Shown: in pieces, positions 1 through 6,766 of the stretch | How the letters are laid out: every line of letters begins with the position of its first letter | How positions within the stretch are numbered: position 1 is the stretch's first letter | The notes under the pieces: generated by a model | Database searches by the model: none | Seen by the model: only the letters and a program-made list of their open reading frames with translations | What the model was told of the DNA's origin: nothing | Assembly (NCBI GenBank): GCA_903827085.1 | Contig: CAIKHC010000236.1 | Coordinates: forward strand, 1 to 14,655 | Source of the DNA: an uncultured Candidatus Nemicrothrix sp. | GTDB taxonomy: Bacteria > Actinomycetota > Acidimicrobiia > Acidimicrobiales > Acidimicrobilacustridaceae | Length of the DNA stretch: 14,655 nucleotides | Direction: 5' to 3' | Made by a program: the position numbers and the translations under genes

Positions 1-863
1 CGAGACGCAACGTCTTGGCAAGCATCCATAAGGACGTCGGCGAATCGTTCAGGTCTCGTTGCGCAGATGTCATGACGACCGCTGACTTCGAAAACGGTCG
101 CGTTGGAGATTGAGTCGGCGAGATGTCGTTGACGATGAGGCGGCACAGTTTCATCACGAGTTGTGAGAACGACAGCGGTGGGAACGTCGACGGTGTCGAT
201 CCAATTTCGTGCGTCGAACGATGCAACATCGTGTCCCGCTTCAAGCATGATCCGCAGATCGTTTTGGCGGGCGTGTTCGCGAGCCCAGATGCCTAACGGC
301 GTGGTGTCGTATTTCGAAACGAGAACTCGTTCAGAAACACGTCGGTTGACCGAAGATGGTGCGAATCGGGTGGCAAAGGAAAGCCCCGTTACGACTCCAC
401 CCAGTGCACGCTCGCCACGGCGATCGCGGAATCGTGCTGCAGTTGCGCAGAACACCAGTCCTTCGACCATTTTGGGATGACGTCTCCACAGCAGCTGTGA
501 AATTGGCCCGCCCATCGAATACCCGACGGCGATCGCACGTTCGATGCCCAGAACCTCAAGTACCGCGGCCGCATCATCGGCACAGTCTTCGAGGCTGAAG
601 CGACGGCGGCTTCGTATTCCCTGGCCGTGACCTCGGTGATCCATTGCGACCACGTTGAACTCGCGCTGCAGTGTTTCGTACGTCCCAAACCAATTCAGCG
701 CGGAATTTGCGGTCCACCCGTGCAAAAGCAACAACGTGGGCGCTCCGAGTGGACCCTGTGCTTCGCGGATCCATGTTGTTCCGCGTCCGGGTAGTTCAAG
801 TGAGCGCCCCTCGGGAAGGCCCGGGGTGAGGAACGGCGCGGATCCAGGCAGCGAGGGCGACAT
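1..863 (-). CDS. alpha/beta hydrolase, 3' end cut by window edge
   Basis: This reads without a stop from an ATG at 863 to the window edge, giving 287 residues, so the C-terminus is missing. The fold signature is clear: oxyanion-hole HGW at residues 48-50, DHRGHG at 75-80, and the nucleophile elbow GYSMGG with Ser116. An Asp in TTRDETVPP (Asp237) and a His in SGRHD (His264) complete a plausible catalytic triad. It therefore probably hydrolyses an ester, lactone or similar bond in the cytoplasm, since no signal peptide is visible. The substrate cannot be told from sequence. It begins 13 bases after the greA stop codon on the same strand and has no recognisable Shine-Dalgarno sequence of its own, so it may be co-transcribed and translationally coupled with greA. 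The family is certain; any specific activity would be a guess. Confidence 0.88.
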   Translation of the reverse strand, partial: MSPSLPGSAPFLTPGLPEGRSLELPGRGTTWIREAQGPLGAPTLLLLHGWTANSALNWFGTYETLQREFNVVAMDHRGHGQGIRSRRRFSLEDCADDAAAVLEVLGIERAIAVGYSMGGPISQLLWRRHPKMVEGLVFCATAARFRDRRGERALGGVVTGLSFATRFAPSSVNRRVSERVLVSKYDTTPLGIWAREHARQNDLRIMLEAGHDVASFDARNWIDTVDVPTAVVLTTRDETVPPHRQRHLADSISNATVFEVSGRHDICATRPERFADVLMDACQDVAS

Positions 864-876
864 AGGAGTGAAGCCG

Positions 877-1341
877 TCAGGCTTCGATCGCGACGATCTC
901 GACCTTGAGGACTCCACCGGGAGCTTCGAAGTCAACGATGTCGCCGACCTTGGCGCCCATGAGGGCGACGCCGAGCGGTGATCCTGGGGTGAGGACTTCG
1001 AGTTCGCCGCGTTCTTCGACCGAGCCGACCAGAAGACGCTCGACCTCGTCGTCGCCTTCGTAGCGAATGCTGACGATCACGCCAGCTACGACGGCGGAAC
1101 CATCGGCAGCCTCGACAATTTCGGCATCGAGAAGGAGTGCATGGAGCTGACGGATACGGGCTTCCATCTTGCCCTGCTCCTCTTTGGCGGCGTGGTAGTC
1201 GCCATTTTCGGAGAGATCGCCCATTTCTCGGGCGGCCTGAATCTTGCGGGCAATATCGACCCGACCATGGGTTGTGAGCTGCTCGTGTTCGGCGCTCAGC
1301 CGGTCGTGGGTCTGTTGGGTGAACTGGTGGACGTCGGCCAT
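877..1341 (-). CDS. greA: Transcript cleavage/elongation factor GreA
   Basis: GreA binds backtracked RNA polymerase and stimulates cleavage of the 3' end of the nascent RNA. The 154-residue product has the family layout. An N-terminal coiled coil (about residues 10-75) carries the tip motif GDLSENGDYHAAKEEQG, with the acidic tip residues Asp42 and Glu45 retained. An FKBP-like C-terminal domain ends in APGGVLKVEIV. Family members are usually near 158 residues. A TTG at 1356 would add five residues, but I prefer the ATG at 1341. A TACGAT box (1353-1348) lies exactly 6 bases upstream of that ATG, which fits a leaderless transcript, and the extra residues add nothing conserved. It is divergent from the leader and leuB operon, and the alpha/beta hydrolase follows 13 bases downstream. 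Confidence 0.93.
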   Translation of the reverse strand: MADVHQFTQQTHDRLSAEHEQLTTHGRVDIARKIQAAREMGDLSENGDYHAAKEEQGKMEARIRQLHALLLDAEIVEAADGSAVVAGVIVSIRYEGDDEVERLLVGSVEERGELEVLTPGSPLGVALMGAKVGDIVDFEAPGGVLKVEIVAIEA

Positions 1342-1347
1342 CTCGCC

Positions 1348-1353
1348 ATCGTA
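1348..1353 (-). promoter_or_regulatory. -10 box for leaderless greA
   Basis: TACGAT on the minus strand, separated by 6 bases (GGCGAG) from the greA ATG at 1341. This spacing places the transcription start at or next to the start codon. No convincing -35 box is visible. The assignment rests on the TANNNT match and the same geometry at other genes in the window. Confidence 0.5.
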
Positions 1354-1399
1354 CAAGGCACCCGTGGAACTCGCCTAGGGCGCCGGAAGGGGGTCGGGC

Positions 1400-1405
1400 T
1401 AGAGT
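1400..1405 (+). promoter_or_regulatory. -10 box upstream of the leader peptide / leuB operon
   Basis: TAGAGT, 8 bases before the leader-peptide ATG at 1414. A start of transcription near 1411-1414 would make the leader peptide's message leaderless or nearly so. No good -35 box is seen about 17 bases upstream. The purine-rich stretch at 1385-1393 lies too far (about 20 bases) from this ATG to serve as its ribosome-binding site. Confidence 0.45.
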
Positions 1406-1413
1406 CATGAGCC

Positions 1414-1464
1414 ATGTCCACACCGAGCCCACACCGTTCGCGCTCCATCGTGATCATTCGCTAG
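1414..1464 (+). CDS. Ile/Val attenuator leader peptide (16 aa)
   Basis: A short frame encodes MSTPSPHRSRSIVIIR and stops at TAG (1462-1464). Four consecutive branched-chain codons, Ile-Val-Ile-Ile (ATC GTG ATC ATT, 1447-1458), lie just before the stop. The stop overlaps the first base of a hairpin (1464-1487), which is followed by a terminator-like hairpin (1493-1514). This is the arrangement of a ribosome-mediated attenuator. Stalling on uncharged tRNA-Ile or tRNA-Val would cover the first arm of the first hairpin. The operon below (leuB-ilvE-cimA) makes isoleucine and, through IlvE, valine, so the control codons fit the products. It has no Leu codon, unlike the leu-type leaders of other bacteria. 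The peptide itself is presumably unstable and has no other role. The assignment is inferred from arrangement, not from similarity to a known leader. Confidence 0.72.
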   Translation: MSTPSPHRSRSIVIIR

Positions 1465-1487
1465 CGCACGCCGAACCCGGTGTGCGC
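1464..1487 (+). promoter_or_regulatory. Attenuator hairpin 1 (pause / anti-antiterminator)
   Basis: GCGCACGCC (1464-1472) pairs with GGTGTGCGC (1479-1487) over 9 pairs, including one G-T wobble, around a 6-base loop. Its first arm begins within the leader stop codon, so a ribosome stalled at the Ile/Val codons would block it. The freed stretch 1477-1482 (CCGGTG) could then pair with CACC and GG inside 1499-1506, with two bulged C bases. That pairing would disrupt the terminator hairpin. Confidence 0.62.
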
Positions 1488-1492
1488 CCTCG

Positions 1493-1523
1493 GCCGTCCA
1501 CCCCGGTGGGCGGCTTTCTCGTT
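1493..1523 (+). terminator. Attenuator terminator hairpin upstream of leuB
   Basis: GCCGTCCAC (1493-1501) pairs with GTGGGCGGC (1506-1514) over 9 pairs with one T-G wobble and a CCCG tetraloop. It is followed directly by TTTCTCGTT. This is an intrinsic-terminator shape with a short, imperfect T tract, lying between the leader-peptide stop and leuB, about 70 bases before the leuB start. Confidence 0.65.
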
Positions 1524-1591
1524 CCGGCACAAGCCTCGTCCAACATTCGCCAGTACTGCCCTCATCTGCACAGCAATCAATCGGAGTCATT

Positions 1592-2572
1592 GTGAGTCAC
1601 AGAATCGGAGTCATCCCCGGAGACGGAATCGGCCATGAGGTCATTCCCGTGGCGCTCAAGGTTGTCCGCGCCGCAGGCGTCGAACTTGACTGCGTCGACT
1701 ACGACCTCGGCGGAGCTCGCTATCTGCGCGACGGCGTTGTTCTCGATGATGCGACGGTTGAAGAGTGGCGCAGTCTTGATGCGCTCCTGCTTGGCGCAGT
1801 CGGAACTCCCGATGTTCCACCAGGTGTCATTGAGCGCGGCCTTCTTCTGAAGATGCGTTTCGATCTCGACCTCTATGTGAATCAGCGCCCGTTTCTTGCC
1901 CCCGACGGTTCACACGATTTCATCGTGATCCGAGAAAACACCGAAGGCACCTACGCCGGCGAAGGCGGGTTCTTGCGCAAGAACACTCCGTTCGAGGTCG
2001 CAACACAGGGTTCTGTCAATACCCGTCACGGCGTTGAGCGCTGTGTTCGGTATGCGTTTGAACTCGCTCGCAGTCGCGACCGCAAGCACCTCACTCTTGT
2101 ACATAAGACCAACGTGCTGACCTTTGCCGGAGATCTCTGGGAGCGAACCTTTAACGAGGTCGCTGTCGAATATCCCGACGTCGCCACCGCCTACAACCAT
2201 GTTGATGCGGCCTGCATCTACTTCGTTGAAGATCCAAAGCGTTACGACGTCATCGTTACCGACAACCTGTTCGGCGACATCCTCACCGATCTCGGTGGCG
2301 CAGTATCGGGTGGCATTGGTTTCGCCTCATCAGGAAATCTCAATCCCGATCGAACGAGCCCATCGATGTTCGAGCCAGTTCATGGTTCGGCACCCGATAT
2401 CGCCGGTCAAAATAAGGCCAATCCCGTTGCCGCGATTCTTTCGGCCGCGATGATGCTCGAATTCATCGGTGAAGACGACGCCGCTACCGCAATTCGCAAC
2501 GCGTGTTCCGACACCGCAACTCTTACTGGTTCCACTACCGAAATCGGCGACCTTGTCGTCGCTCGTCTCTGA
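1592..2572 (+). CDS. leuB: 3-isopropylmalate dehydrogenase (likely also beta-methylmalate dehydrogenase)
   Basis: LeuB oxidises and decarboxylates (2R,3S)-3-isopropylmalate with NAD in leucine synthesis. In citramalate pathways the same enzyme class oxidises erythro-beta-methyl-D-malate to 2-oxobutyrate. The 326-residue protein carries IPGDGIG at 8-14, the substrate loop ERGLLLKMRFDLDLYVNQRP with Arg89 and Arg99, Arg114, and the active-site Tyr121 and Lys172 (VHKTN). Metal-binding aspartates lie in VDAA (Asp205) and TDNLFGDILTD (Asp229, Asp233), and the NAD site EPVHGSAPDIAGQ is at 261-273. The short form with VHKTNVLTFAG resembles actinobacterial LeuB. The start is GTG at 1592, with GGAG at 1583-1586 five bases upstream. 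It is the first gene of a three-gene operon and lies downstream of a probable Ile/Val attenuator. The cimA partner suggests work in isoleucine synthesis, though it may serve leucine synthesis too. Confidence 0.93.
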   Translation: MSHRIGVIPGDGIGHEVIPVALKVVRAAGVELDCVDYDLGGARYLRDGVVLDDATVEEWRSLDALLLGAVGTPDVPPGVIERGLLLKMRFDLDLYVNQRPFLAPDGSHDFIVIRENTEGTYAGEGGFLRKNTPFEVATQGSVNTRHGVERCVRYAFELARSRDRKHLTLVHKTNVLTFAGDLWERTFNEVAVEYPDVATAYNHVDAACIYFVEDPKRYDVIVTDNLFGDILTDLGGAVSGGIGFASSGNLNPDRTSPSMFEPVHGSAPDIAGQNKANPVAAILSAAMMLEFIGEDDAATAIRNACSDTATLTGSTTEIGDLVVARL

Positions 2573-2583
2573 GAGGCAACGCA

Positions 2584-3501
2584 ATGCCCATCACGCCTAC
2601 TAACAAGATTTGGATGAATGGAACGCTCGTCGATTGGGACGATGCGAAAATCCACGTTCTCACACACACTCTTCATTACGGCATGGGTGTGTTTGAAGGA
2701 GTTCGTGCCTACGAGACCCCGAAGGGGCCTGCGGTGTTCCGTCTCACCGAACACATGGAGCGTCTGCACAACTCGGCGAAGATCCTTGGCATGGACATGC
2801 CGTACTCCGTCGATGTCTTGGTGCAGGCGACCAAGGACGTCGTCAAGGCTTCTGGTCTTCCTTCGGCCTACATCCGCCCGATTGCCTATTACGGCTACGG
2901 CGAAATGGGCCTCAACACGCTTCCGTGTTCGGTTGACGTCGCTATCGCGTGCTGGCCTTGGGGTGCGTACCTCGGCGAAGACGCGCTCACCAAAGGCATC
3001 AGCACCAAGATCTCTTCGTGGACTCGCCACGACCACAACACGATGCCGCCTGCGGCCAAGACCACGGGCAACTATGTGAATTCGTCGTTGGCCAAGGTCG
3101 AAGCGCTTAAGGGTGGTTACGACGAAGCCATCATGCTTAATCCGCAAGGTTTCGTGAGCGAATGCACCGGCGAGAACATTTTCGTTGCGCGCGACGGTGT
3201 GTTTGTCACGCCTCCGATCGCAGCCGGTGCGCTTGAAGGAATCACTCAGGACAGCGTTATGACGATCGGTCGCGATCTCGGATACGAGTTCCGTGTCGAC
3301 TACCTCACTCGTTCCGACCTCTACGTTTCAGAAGAAATCTTCCTCTGCGGAACCGCTGCCGAAGTTTCGGCAGTCAACGCAGTCGACGACCGCCCGATCG
3401 CCTGTCCCGGACCAATGACATCGGCAATTGCTGCTGAATACGGCCGCGTCGTTCGCGGGCATGTTCCCCGTTACGAGGACTGGTTGGAGTATGTCCACTA
3501 A
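2584..3501 (+). CDS. ilvE: Branched-chain amino acid aminotransferase
   Basis: This is a fold-type IV PLP enzyme that transfers the amino group from glutamate to the 2-oxo acids of Val, Ile and Leu, the last step of their synthesis. The 305-residue length is normal for the family. The PLP lysine is Lys159 in PPAAKTTGNYVNS. HTLHYGMGVFEGVRAYET (28-45) and the conserved Glu in FVSECTGENIFV (190-201) are also typical, as are the phosphate-contacting GITQDSV and CGTAAEV segments. The frame is open upstream to 2503, but the ATG at 2584 is chosen because GAGAGG (2571-2576) sits 7 bases before it and the homologous region starts there. It lies 11 bases after leuB and its last 11 bases overlap cimA, so the three genes are almost certainly one transcript. 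Confidence 0.95.
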   Translation: MPITPTNKIWMNGTLVDWDDAKIHVLTHTLHYGMGVFEGVRAYETPKGPAVFRLTEHMERLHNSAKILGMDMPYSVDVLVQATKDVVKASGLPSAYIRPIAYYGYGEMGLNTLPCSVDVAIACWPWGAYLGEDALTKGISTKISSWTRHDHNTMPPAAKTTGNYVNSSLAKVEALKGGYDEAIMLNPQGFVSECTGENIFVARDGVFVTPPIAAGALEGITQDSVMTIGRDLGYEFRVDYLTRSDLYVSEEIFLCGTAAEVSAVNAVDDRPIACPGPMTSAIAAEYGRVVRGHVPRYEDWLEYVH

Positions 3502-5134
3502 GAACGGTTCCACGCCGGAACTTCCGTTGCTGCCTTCGTCGGTCGAAATCTTCGACACGACGCTGCGTGACGGCGCCCAGTTCGAAGGCATCTCACTTAC
3601 CGTCGAGGACAAACTCCGAGTTGCTGAGCAACTCGATTGGCTTGGCGTCCATTGGATCGAAGGCGGCTATCCGCAAGCCAATCCGAAGGACGAAGAGTTC
3701 TTTCGGCGTGCGCCCTCAGAGTTGAAGCTGACCAATGCCGAACTCGTTGCGTTTGGTTCCACTCGCCGCCCTGCTGGCAAGGTCGATGTCGATCCCACAC
3801 TTGCGGCGCTCGTTGGCGCCGGAACATCGACGGTATGCATCGTTGGTAAGAGCTGGGACTTTCACGTCACCGAAGCACTTCGGACCACGCTCGACGAAGG
3901 CATCGCAATGGTGGCTGAATCGGTCGCCTTCCTGAAGGCCGAAGGTCTGCGGGTGTTCTTCGATGCTGAACATTTCTTCGATGGGTACAAAGCCAACGCG
4001 GAATTCGCACTTCGTATTCTCGAAGCGGCAATGGTGAACGGTGCCGATTGCGTTGTTCTTTGCGATACCAACGGTGGATCCTTGCCGCACGAGGTCCAGC
4101 ACATTGTTTCTGATGTCGTGTCGTTTGTGGGTGGAGCGACTGCAGTCGGCATTCATACGCAGAACGATTCGGGCTGCGCAGTCGCCAACTCTGTCGCCGC
4201 GGTCGTCGGTGGTGCCACCCAGGTGCAGGGAACCGTTAATGGGTACGGCGAGCGCACTGGCAACGCCAACCTCATGACGGTGATCCCCGATCTCACTCTC
4301 AAACTTGGTGTTGCGACTCTTCCCGAAGGCCATCTCGACCGCCTCACCGTTGTGAGCCACCGAGTCGCTGAACTCGTCAATCTTCCGCCGCATCCGGCTG
4401 ACCCCTTCGTGGGCGCGTCGGCATTCGCACACAAGGGCGGACTGCACACTTCAGCTCTTGGTCGTGCTGGTGGCGCAACCTACGAACACATCGATCCCTC
4501 GATCGTCGGTAACCACACTCGCGTGCTGGTTTCTGATCTTGGTGGTCGTGCCGGTATGGCGATGAAGGCCGATGAATTTGGTGTTGAACTCGATGATCCA
4601 TCGGTTGCCGCGTTGTCGGAAGAACTGAAGCAACTCGAAGCTGAAGGTTGGCTCTTCGAATCCGCCGATGCGTCGCTCGAACTCCGAATGCGACGTGCTA
4701 CTGGTTGGGTGCAGGACTTCTTCGAGGTCGAGGAGTATCGCGTTTCAAGTTTTCACCGTGAAGGACCCGCTCTGCCCGACGGGGGTCTTGAGGTAAGCAC
4801 CGAAGCCACAGTGAAGCTTTGGATCGACGGCGAGCGTGTGTCGGCCATCGGTGAAGGTAACGGTCCGGTGAATGCACTCGATGCTGCCGTGCGTCTTGCG
4901 CTCAACGGCCGGTTCCCTGCTCTTGAGCGCATCCACCTCACCGATTTCAAGGTTCGTGTCGTCGATGGCGGCGCAGCCACGGGTGCAGTCGTTCGCGTCC
5001 TCATTGATTCCACCAATGGTGACCGGGTCTGGACCACCGTTGGCGTCGATAGCAATGTCATCGAAGCCTCGTGGCAGGCACTGATGGACTCCATTCAGTT
5101 CGGGTTGGTCCACGCCGACGATCTCGCCGGGTAG
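3491..5134 (+). CDS. cimA: (R)-citramalate synthase
   Basis: CimA condenses pyruvate with acetyl-CoA to (R)-citramalate, the first step of a threonine-independent isoleucine pathway. The 547-residue protein has a DRE-TIM barrel with FDTTLRDGAQFEGIS at residues 21-35. LGVHWIEGGYPQANPKDEEFF (51-71) is typical of the citramalate-synthase branch rather than LeuA. The metal-site HTQNDSGCA is at 222-230 and GYGERTGNANL at 251-261. The C-terminal 150 or so residues form the LeuA-type allosteric domain that usually binds the end-product amino acid, so isoleucine feedback is likely. The open frame extends upstream to 3428, but the ATG at 3491 fits the family; it overlaps the ilvE stop by 11 bases, suggesting translational coupling. 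A GGAG lies only one base before this ATG, so the ribosome site is not ideal. The isomerase LeuCD needed between CimA and LeuB is not in this window. Confidence 0.92.
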   Translation: MSTKNGSTPELPLLPSSVEIFDTTLRDGAQFEGISLTVEDKLRVAEQLDWLGVHWIEGGYPQANPKDEEFFRRAPSELKLTNAELVAFGSTRRPAGKVDVDPTLAALVGAGTSTVCIVGKSWDFHVTEALRTTLDEGIAMVAESVAFLKAEGLRVFFDAEHFFDGYKANAEFALRILEAAMVNGADCVVLCDTNGGSLPHEVQHIVSDVVSFVGGATAVGIHTQNDSGCAVANSVAAVVGGATQVQGTVNGYGERTGNANLMTVIPDLTLKLGVATLPEGHLDRLTVVSHRVAELVNLPPHPADPFVGASAFAHKGGLHTSALGRAGGATYEHIDPSIVGNHTRVLVSDLGGRAGMAMKADEFGVELDDPSVAALSEELKQLEAEGWLFESADASLELRMRRATGWVQDFFEVEEYRVSSFHREGPALPDGGLEVSTEATVKLWIDGERVSAIGEGNGPVNALDAAVRLALNGRFPALERIHLTDFKVRVVDGGAATGAVVRVLIDSTNGDRVWTTVGVDSNVIEASWQALMDSIQFGLVHADDLAG

Positions 5135-5137
5135 ATT
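5132..5137 (+). promoter_or_regulatory. Possible -10 box using the cimA stop codon
   Basis: TAGATT, whose TAG is the cimA stop, lies 8 bases before the ATG of the next gene at 5146. No Shine-Dalgarno sequence is visible before that ATG. An internal promoter giving a leaderless transcript is plausible, in addition to read-through from cimA. A chance match cannot be excluded. Confidence 0.35.
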
Positions 5138-5145
5138 CACCACCA

Positions 5146-5706
5146 ATGGCTGCTCCTGATTACGTCCCCGCTCCCGTCGACGATCTCGCTCGCGTGTATC
5201 AGTCGCCTCCATGGCGGCCCGAGTCATGGATGGCCGATCGTCCTGCGGAAATCGTTGGCCGTCAGCCCCTGGGCCCACGACTGGGCGATCCGGGTCCCGA
5301 TCAGGGTTTCGCACTTCGTTTGGCTCGTCAGGTCCGCGGTCGCCTTGTGCTTACTTCGGCAGAATCTGAAGACGATGCAATTGCAGGCACTGTTGCGATC
5401 GCAATGCGTCGCTCGGCGATGTTTGGTCGGGCACCGGCTATTCACGACATCACCGTTGCGCTCACCCTTTGGGGTTATTTGTCAGAAGCTCCGGCCGACC
5501 TCGTTGCAGTTCGCGCCCAGGTCTTCGCCGCTGTTGCGAGTACGCACCATTACATGGAGCGTCGGGCAATCGTCGACGCGGTACCCGACGAGATGCTGCG
5601 TCTTGGCCCCGCTGCGGTAGGCGCACTTGTTCGTAACGAACCGGAGCGCGTCATGGCCATGGCCAACGCCGCGTTGGCTGGTCAATCACACGACGACCAC
5701 GCCTAA
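5146..5706 (+). CDS. Conserved protein of unknown function (186 aa)
   Basis: I do not recognise a characterised family. The product is a 186-residue, apparently soluble protein with a proline-rich N-terminus (residues 5-50). An aliphatic core, RLARQVRGRLVLTSAESEDD, spans 58-77. A mostly helical middle (78-135) includes AIHDITVALTLWGYLSE. THHYMERRAIVDAVPDEM lies at 133-150, and the C-terminus is rich in His and Asp (SHDDHA). No signal peptide, membrane segment or known catalytic motif is seen. The frame is open upstream to 5071, but that would overlap cimA by 60 bases. The ATG at 5146 is preferred because a TAGATT box lies 8 bases upstream and codon use looks normal from there. It lies 11 bases after cimA, so it may belong to the same operon, and a role tied to branched-chain amino acids is possible but unsupported. 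Codon use matches its neighbours, so it is very likely a real gene. Confidence 0.72.
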   Translation: MAAPDYVPAPVDDLARVYQSPPWRPESWMADRPAEIVGRQPLGPRLGDPGPDQGFALRLARQVRGRLVLTSAESEDDAIAGTVAIAMRRSAMFGRAPAIHDITVALTLWGYLSEAPADLVAVRAQVFAAVASTHHYMERRAIVDAVPDEMLRLGPAAVGALVRNEPERVMAMANAALAGQSHDDHA

Positions 5707-5711
5707 CCTTC

Positions 5712-5732
5712 CCGAGCAGATGCTGCTCTCGG
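5712..5732. terminator. Hairpin between convergent genes
   Basis: CCGAGCAG (5712-5719), loop ATG, then CTGCTC, one unpaired T, and CGG (to 5732). It lies between the stop of the 186-residue protein and the stop of the convergent L,D-transpeptidase gene, so it could act on both strands. No T tract follows on either side, so termination is only suggested by position. Confidence 0.4.
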
Positions 5733-5748
5733 CGGCGCAGGTTCGGAG

Positions 5749-6663
5749 CTAGGGCGTAACCGATGCGGTTGAACCAGTGCCCTTGGCCGACCACGACGAA
5801 GGAGTCGTAGCGAAGACATCGATCGGTGTTCCCGCCGGGATGGTCTCAGCGATCTTGGTCACGACATCATTTGGTATGCGGACGCAGCCATTCGAGGCTT
5901 TGGTGCCAACGAGTTCAGGTTGGTTGGTCCCGTGGAATGCAACTTGAGGAAGACCATTGTCGAAGGTGTCAAGAACCTCGCTATAGCCATTGATTGGCAG
6001 GATCCACGCGCCGTAAACGCCGGTGTCGGAGGAGTTCTTGATCTTTTCAGTGACATAGAAATGCCCCAGAGGAGTCGGCGTTGAGTCCTTGCCGATCACG
6101 ACGTCCGTTTCAACGAACACATCAGGACCCTTGAAGACCTTGAGGTGGAATGTTGAGAGGTCGAGTTCCATGCGGTACTCGGTTGCGGCGATGGTGACAT
6201 CGTCAGCCTTGACCCAGCCGGTGGTGTGGTTGGGGCGAGCGGTGATGAGCACCTTCATGTAGTCGCCCTGATTTTCAAGAACCTCGACAACAAGTGGATT
6301 CTTGTAATAGGTCGGGTTTGTGAACTCGTAACCGTCGGCGGTCTTTTTCACGCCGGCGGAGTTGAGTCCGTTGCGGGGGATTGCGGGAACCTTCGAGGCA
6401 AGTGTTGTGGAGGTGCTTGACGTACTCGACGGGGGAGAAGTGACGACACTCTTAGGGAGTTGGTCGAGGACGGTGAGCTTGGCTCCCTTTGCCGTCGCAT
6501 AGGTGGTTTGGAACGGAGCTGAAGCGGTATCGATCGATGTCGTTGTGGCGTCAGACGATGACTTCTTGTCGCTTGAGCACGACGCTGCTCCCAAAACCAA
6601 TGCGAAAGACATCGCAATGACGGCCAATGGGCGGAGGCGGCGCAAGAGGGGCGAAGAGGTCAT
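5749..6663 (-). CDS. L,D-transpeptidase lipoprotein (YkuD domain)
   Basis: This enzyme probably forms 3-3 cross-links in peptidoglycan, or attaches proteins to it, on the outer face of the membrane. The 304-residue protein starts with a lipoprotein signal: RRLRPLA, then a hydrophobic stretch, then GAASC with Cys29 as likely lipid site (Ala at -3 is a less common lipobox residue). A Ser/Thr/Pro-rich linker (about 30-92) follows. Next is a small SH3-like segment ending in TTGWVKADDV (147-156). The YkuD catalytic domain (about 162-284) carries His244 in FHGTN and SNGCVRI with the nucleophile Cys260 and Arg262. The open frame extends upstream to 6810, but the ATG at 6663 fits the signal peptide and has GGAG (6673-6670) upstream on its strand. 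It is transcribed divergently from gltX. The catalytic motif is intact, so activity is expected. Confidence 0.92.
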   Translation of the reverse strand: MTSSPLLRRLRPLAVIAMSFALVLGAASCSSDKKSSSDATTTSIDTASAPFQTTYATAKGAKLTVLDQLPKSVVTSPPSSTSSTSTTLASKVPAIPRNGLNSAGVKKTADGYEFTNPTYYKNPLVVEVLENQGDYMKVLITARPNHTTGWVKADDVTIAATEYRMELDLSTFHLKVFKGPDVFVETDVVIGKDSTPTPLGHFYVTEKIKNSSDTGVYGAWILPINGYSEVLDTFDNGLPQVAFHGTNQPELVGTKASNGCVRIPNDVVTKIAETIPAGTPIDVFATTPSSWSAKGTGSTASVTP

Positions 6664-6753
6664 GGGGTGCTCCGGGCGAAGAGGGGGAGGGCGGGCCGGT
6701 CTGAAAATCTGCTCGGAATCGGTGACTCGACCAGATGAGCGAAGGCCTGACGG

Positions 6754-6759
6754 TACCAT
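6754..6759 (+). promoter_or_regulatory. -10 box for leaderless gltX
   Basis: TACCAT, 7 bases before the gltX GTG at 6767, which puts the transcription start at or near the start codon. No Shine-Dalgarno sequence precedes that GTG. No clear -35 box is seen. Confidence 0.5.
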
Positions 6760-6766
6760 CGACCCT

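Noticed and set aside
163..688. Several short frames on both strands within the first 700 bases.
   Set aside because: They are shadows of the alpha/beta hydrolase, which is open to the window edge and carries the complete triad motifs.
1342..1356. A TTG start five codons upstream for greA.
   Set aside because: The ATG at 1341 has a TANNNT box at leaderless spacing, and the added residues overlap that box and are not conserved in GreA.
1407..1595. A 62-codon plus-strand frame covering the leader region and ending inside the leuB start.
   Set aside because: It runs through both attenuator hairpins and has no family signature. The shorter frame at 1414-1464 explains the region better through its Ile/Val codons and its stop next to the hairpin.
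2407..3147. A 246-codon minus-strand open frame opposite leuB and ilvE.
   Set aside because: Shadow of ilvE codon bias; no domain, and both plus-strand genes are certain.
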